From Glandiceps talaboti (lineage: Eukaryota > Hemichordata > Enteropneusta > Spengelidae), in assembly GCF_964340395.1 (NCBI RefSeq), contig NC_135560.1, positions 19,011,098-19,075,097 of the forward strand: a stretch of DNA of 64,000 nucleotides. Direction: 5' to 3'. Shown here piece by piece: positions 10,456 through 64,000 of the stretch. Position 1 is the first letter of the stretch. Each line of letters opens with the position of its first letter. The notes under the pieces are model-generated. The model did not search any database. It worked only from the letters and a program-made list of their open reading frames with translations, and was not told the origin of the DNA. The translations under genes were made by a program, and so were the position numbers.

Positions 10456-11363
10456 TCTTATATCTTTGGCTCGAAGTAATATTTAATGCAATGTGTGTAT
10501 CGATCCCAACAAAGCAGCTCTAAAATTATCATAATATAATCTTATAGATTGCTGCCAGTGTGTTCATCGTGTCTTCAAAGATTAATGTAAGGATATCTTA
10601 GATTTTTACCGACTTTGGTGAACCCCACAACTAGCTAAGATTATCCAAACGTACGCACGCCTTGCTCTATGTTTTTTTTGTCTAAAAATCTTCAAATATT
10701 GATCTCATGGCACATTTACAAGTCGTCTTCCGAGATAGATTCTATGTAGCAGTTTCTTAGTTTAAAATATTCATACTTCTTTCGACGATTGAATTCCTCA
10801 TTGATATTACATTTCGTACTCTCTCAGGAAGAAGAGAAACTTTCAGACTTTCCCCTGGCCAGTGTTTTACAAGAGATAGAATTTGATATCTCGGTGGCTC
10901 TATTGTACGCTAATCACACGAGTTAATGATCCACGGGACTCGGACAGTGATACACCGAGATACTTCTAATACTCAGAGGCGAGCTGTGGATTTCGGAAAG
11001 ACTATCTTTCGCAACAACGTCGTTGATAACTGAATACTTTGGTATATATTATTTATGATGATATTTTCGTATTTGTGGCTAATCTTCTTGTGAAACAGGT
11101 GGTATGACTGATATCGTGTTTCATATCCTGTATCGTCGCAATCGCTTTTGAAAGGTCAGGAGCGCCCACTGTTCAAACATATTCATGATACACGACAGAT
11201 GTACATCCAATGTGATCCATTTCTATCCAATAATACGATTTGTCAGCAATATATTGAGAGAATAGAACTTTGTACAACAGAGAGAATTATGGTTAGATGC
11301 ATGGCAATATTTTTAGAAAGAGAAATTAAAACTCATGATGAAAAAAGATTCCACAAATTAATG

Positions 11364-11565
<202 letters not shown>

Positions 11566-14081
11566 TATAGATAGATATTTCCGTAACTGATCATAAGTAG
11601 TGACAAATTTCTTACACGCCTCAAATTATTCGTACCTTTTACACATCTTATATTCATTTCGTTCTTTTAAAAATTGAATTTCAGTTTTCATAATACTTTT
11701 GGCAAAAGTAAAAAGCGTATGACATTCATGTCAAAAGTATATCTGTACACACAACCTTTATAGTTTGTATTTTGTGTAATTGTGTTGTCAACGGATTAGG
11801 TGTTCTAATTATACACAAATACTTGATGCTACTCAAAGCGAAAATGGTGATACAGATAACTGACTGTGCTGTTGAATATGTGGCAGTCGTCTGTCGCTAC
11901 GTTGATTGACCCAACACAAATAACGCACATGAGACATGTTATATATGATACAAAAATGTATTTAAAATTCACACAGTTGCTACATGGTGTGTGCAATGCC
12001 TGAATACTATACCAACAAGCTTTCCTTAGCAAAATAACATATAACATCACGGTAGTTCCAAGAACTGGTGATTTTACTTACTTAAATAAATAGCTTTGCT
12101 TTGTCTCGACGTAGACGTATGCAGACTTAGCAAAAATAAGAAGTCAGTGGTCCAACGTTTTTGTGACGTCAATGTATACAATACAGGGGATAGTCCACCT
12201 TACATTTTCTCCCAACACGTACACAATTATCAGATCGTTATTGCTATATTTATAGTAGACAGCAGTTGTTTAGATTAAGGCACAAATTAAAGAGCTGTCA
12301 CAATGAAGTGCGTTGTTGATGACTGCAACCAACAGGACAAATAAAATTAACAACATCTCTGTACACAGTGAATTACACTCACCAAGAGCGTCACTTACAT
12401 CCGGGATATTCTCGATGTCAAAATTTACAAATTATGCTGTAGCAATGTATATTTCAATTACATATCAAAACCAGCACTTCAAAGAAGCGAATAATAAAAT
12501 GACTTAGACAATGAATATTCCATACACGGCAAATAATTTCCCCTTGTGGAATAATGTATTAACTTACCTCCTATTAGTCAATATTGACAAGTGATTATTG
12601 TTTGACCTATGACCTTCCAGTGCGTTAGACACACATGTAGTCTATGTTCCTAGTAATATACATATTAAAATTTCGCATCTAATGTAAGGTATAAAATGTG
12701 CGTCAATCATCGAATACAGTGCAGTGTGTCAGTGGAAGAACGGGATAGGTATTAAGAACCGTTTACATTTCTTGTACTACAAAAAAAAAGATGGGTTAGC
12801 TGAGATAAAGTGTTTTATTACATTTGAGTATCTTACACTATCGATATTACATATGAAAATAACGGCGACTTTTACATGAAACGGCATTCTTTGGTACACA
12901 AACAAAGTATAGTTTGAGAAATAGCTTGTACACCCGAAAACGAGTGTTCTTGTACTGTCATATGATATTACAGCAATTTTTTTTTTTTACAAATTGGCGA
13001 TTTTATTGGATGCTTAAAAGCCATTGCTACTTTTTCTGTTATCGTGCATTTTATATTATTGGCGGTATAAACTTGCTGCCAACACGTTTAAAAAGTTGTA
13101 ATATACTGACCCTTGCCTAAGAGTTCATATTGTATGTATGTATTCATTCGTATTGTCATCTCCAACGGCATAAGTGACCATGAAATGAGTCACAAATCGC
13201 GCCATCGAAATGTACTGCGTCATCACAAAATTTTTAGAAGAACATTATTATTAATGGCGACTTTGGTTTGCCAAACTGAATTAATTGGAGATTTCATTGG
13301 GTTCGTGAAGTCATCGTGTATGGAGATATCTACTGCGTCAAGGAAAACCTCGCTCTAGGTACTTGGCAGTGAACGTGAACAAAGATGAGGAACTATGGTA
13401 GAAGTGAACGTCTTGAAGACATATTTATAGAGTGGAAGACATTATCTTATCGTCAACCCAAAGTATCTCGACATGTATATTGAATCATGTATTACAGGAG
13501 AAAGCGTAGAAAGAGACTCGATTCTATAATATACAGGACGACGTATGGACTCATTTTGTACAGAGAAGTATATTTACATTAAACTATGTCGTCGTTTCAA
13601 TCTTTACACAGGTGTCTTACAAAGATATGCTCATATACAGAAAGTAAAATACTTTATTCGTAATTTTGAAATAATGGTTGTATGGAGTTTTATCAACAGT
13701 GGGGTTCTCGTCATAAAAATACTTATTCTATATACAGTTTGACTTTACAGAAATAAATCACTCGTAAATATGTAGCTAGAATGATTTAGGCGGAAACAGA
13801 TGTCTTAGAAAGCTATGATACAACATTATGTCTAGTCTAGAATGCGCTTCTTTTATCAATTCTTTCACTACCTGCATTTTTAGTCAAATTTCAGTATAAA
13901 AGAGTTCCCTTCTTTTTTATGTTTTGATGAATTGTGGACGTCTCTCGACTGAACTAACCAGACGTTTCTGAAAGACATCATGATCTAATTGTAGAATAAG
14001 ACCAAAATAAATTGTACTATTGTGTTTATGAAAGGTCAACGTAACGATGGCTGTGAAAGAACTAATTACTATCTCTACAGT

Positions 14082-63858
<49,777 letters not shown>

Positions 63859-64000
63859 CTGTCAAAAATAAATGAAAATTCAAGGAAAACGGAGCGATTT
63901 GAAAAAACAACATGCCTGTCGTATAAAACATGGATGATACATTAAAAATATTATTTTACGATAATAGTTCTAACATTCGTATTCAAAGGGAGGAGGAACA
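63859..64000 (-). other. SK intron upstream of the S1 exon, cut by the window edge
   Basis: This stretch contains a good pyrimidine tract and AG for the S1 exon on the minus strand. No coding sequence is visible in its 142 bases. The N-terminal exon or exons, start codon and promoter must lie beyond the window. Confidence 0.8.

Overview
This is an AT-rich, intron-rich animal nuclear locus, not a prokaryotic one. Every coding segment I can defend is a short exon with GT/AG borders and a matching codon phase. The rest is intron, intergenic DNA, microsatellites, minisatellites and transposon relics. Two conserved metazoan genes are recognisable by their protein sequences. The very dense di-, tri- and tetranucleotide arrays, together with vertebrate-like versions of both genes, suggest a marine invertebrate (a non-vertebrate deuterostome or a lophotrochozoan). 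The sequence alone does not settle the phylum.

Region 1 (1-6490, + strand) is the 3' end of ADGRV1 (VLGR1/GPR98/MASS1), the very large Calx-beta adhesion GPCR. Ten exons encode the last 508 residues: the GPS cleavage site, seven membrane segments, and a cytoplasmic tail ending in a PDZ-binding DTHL. The rest of this gene lies upstream of the window. Its introns hold a long foldback element (2286-2634), several short tandem duplications and a CAGA array.

Region 2 (about 6491-14081) is the space between two convergent genes. It holds both 3' UTRs, a cluster of CArG-like boxes, a nested direct duplication (8950-10455) and a GATA/CAGA array.

Region 3 (14082-63858, - strand) is a KCNN-family small-conductance Ca2+-activated K+ (SK) channel. 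Seven exons encode 445 residues from the S1 segment to the C-terminus, spread over 50 kb. The N-terminal exon or exons lie beyond base 64000. The exons carry S1; S2-S5; the pore with GYGD; S6; three pieces of the calmodulin-binding domain; and a coiled-coil tail with a Q10H3 tract. Its introns (up to 16.6 kb) hold most of the repeats. These include a perfect 32-bp x 8 array, a 59-bp array with CRE half-sites, an internally deleted LINE, an array rich in the octamer ATGCAAAT, and a TTGTACAA-containing array.

The two genes are not obviously functionally linked. They are convergent neighbours: one a receptor of sensory-cell and photoreceptor membrane links, the other a Ca2+-gated K+ channel of excitable cells. 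The most unusual non-coding signals are the excess of perfect CRE palindromes (TGACGTCA), the motif-bearing tandem arrays and the near-perfect foldback element. I found no evidence of a novel protein-coding system.
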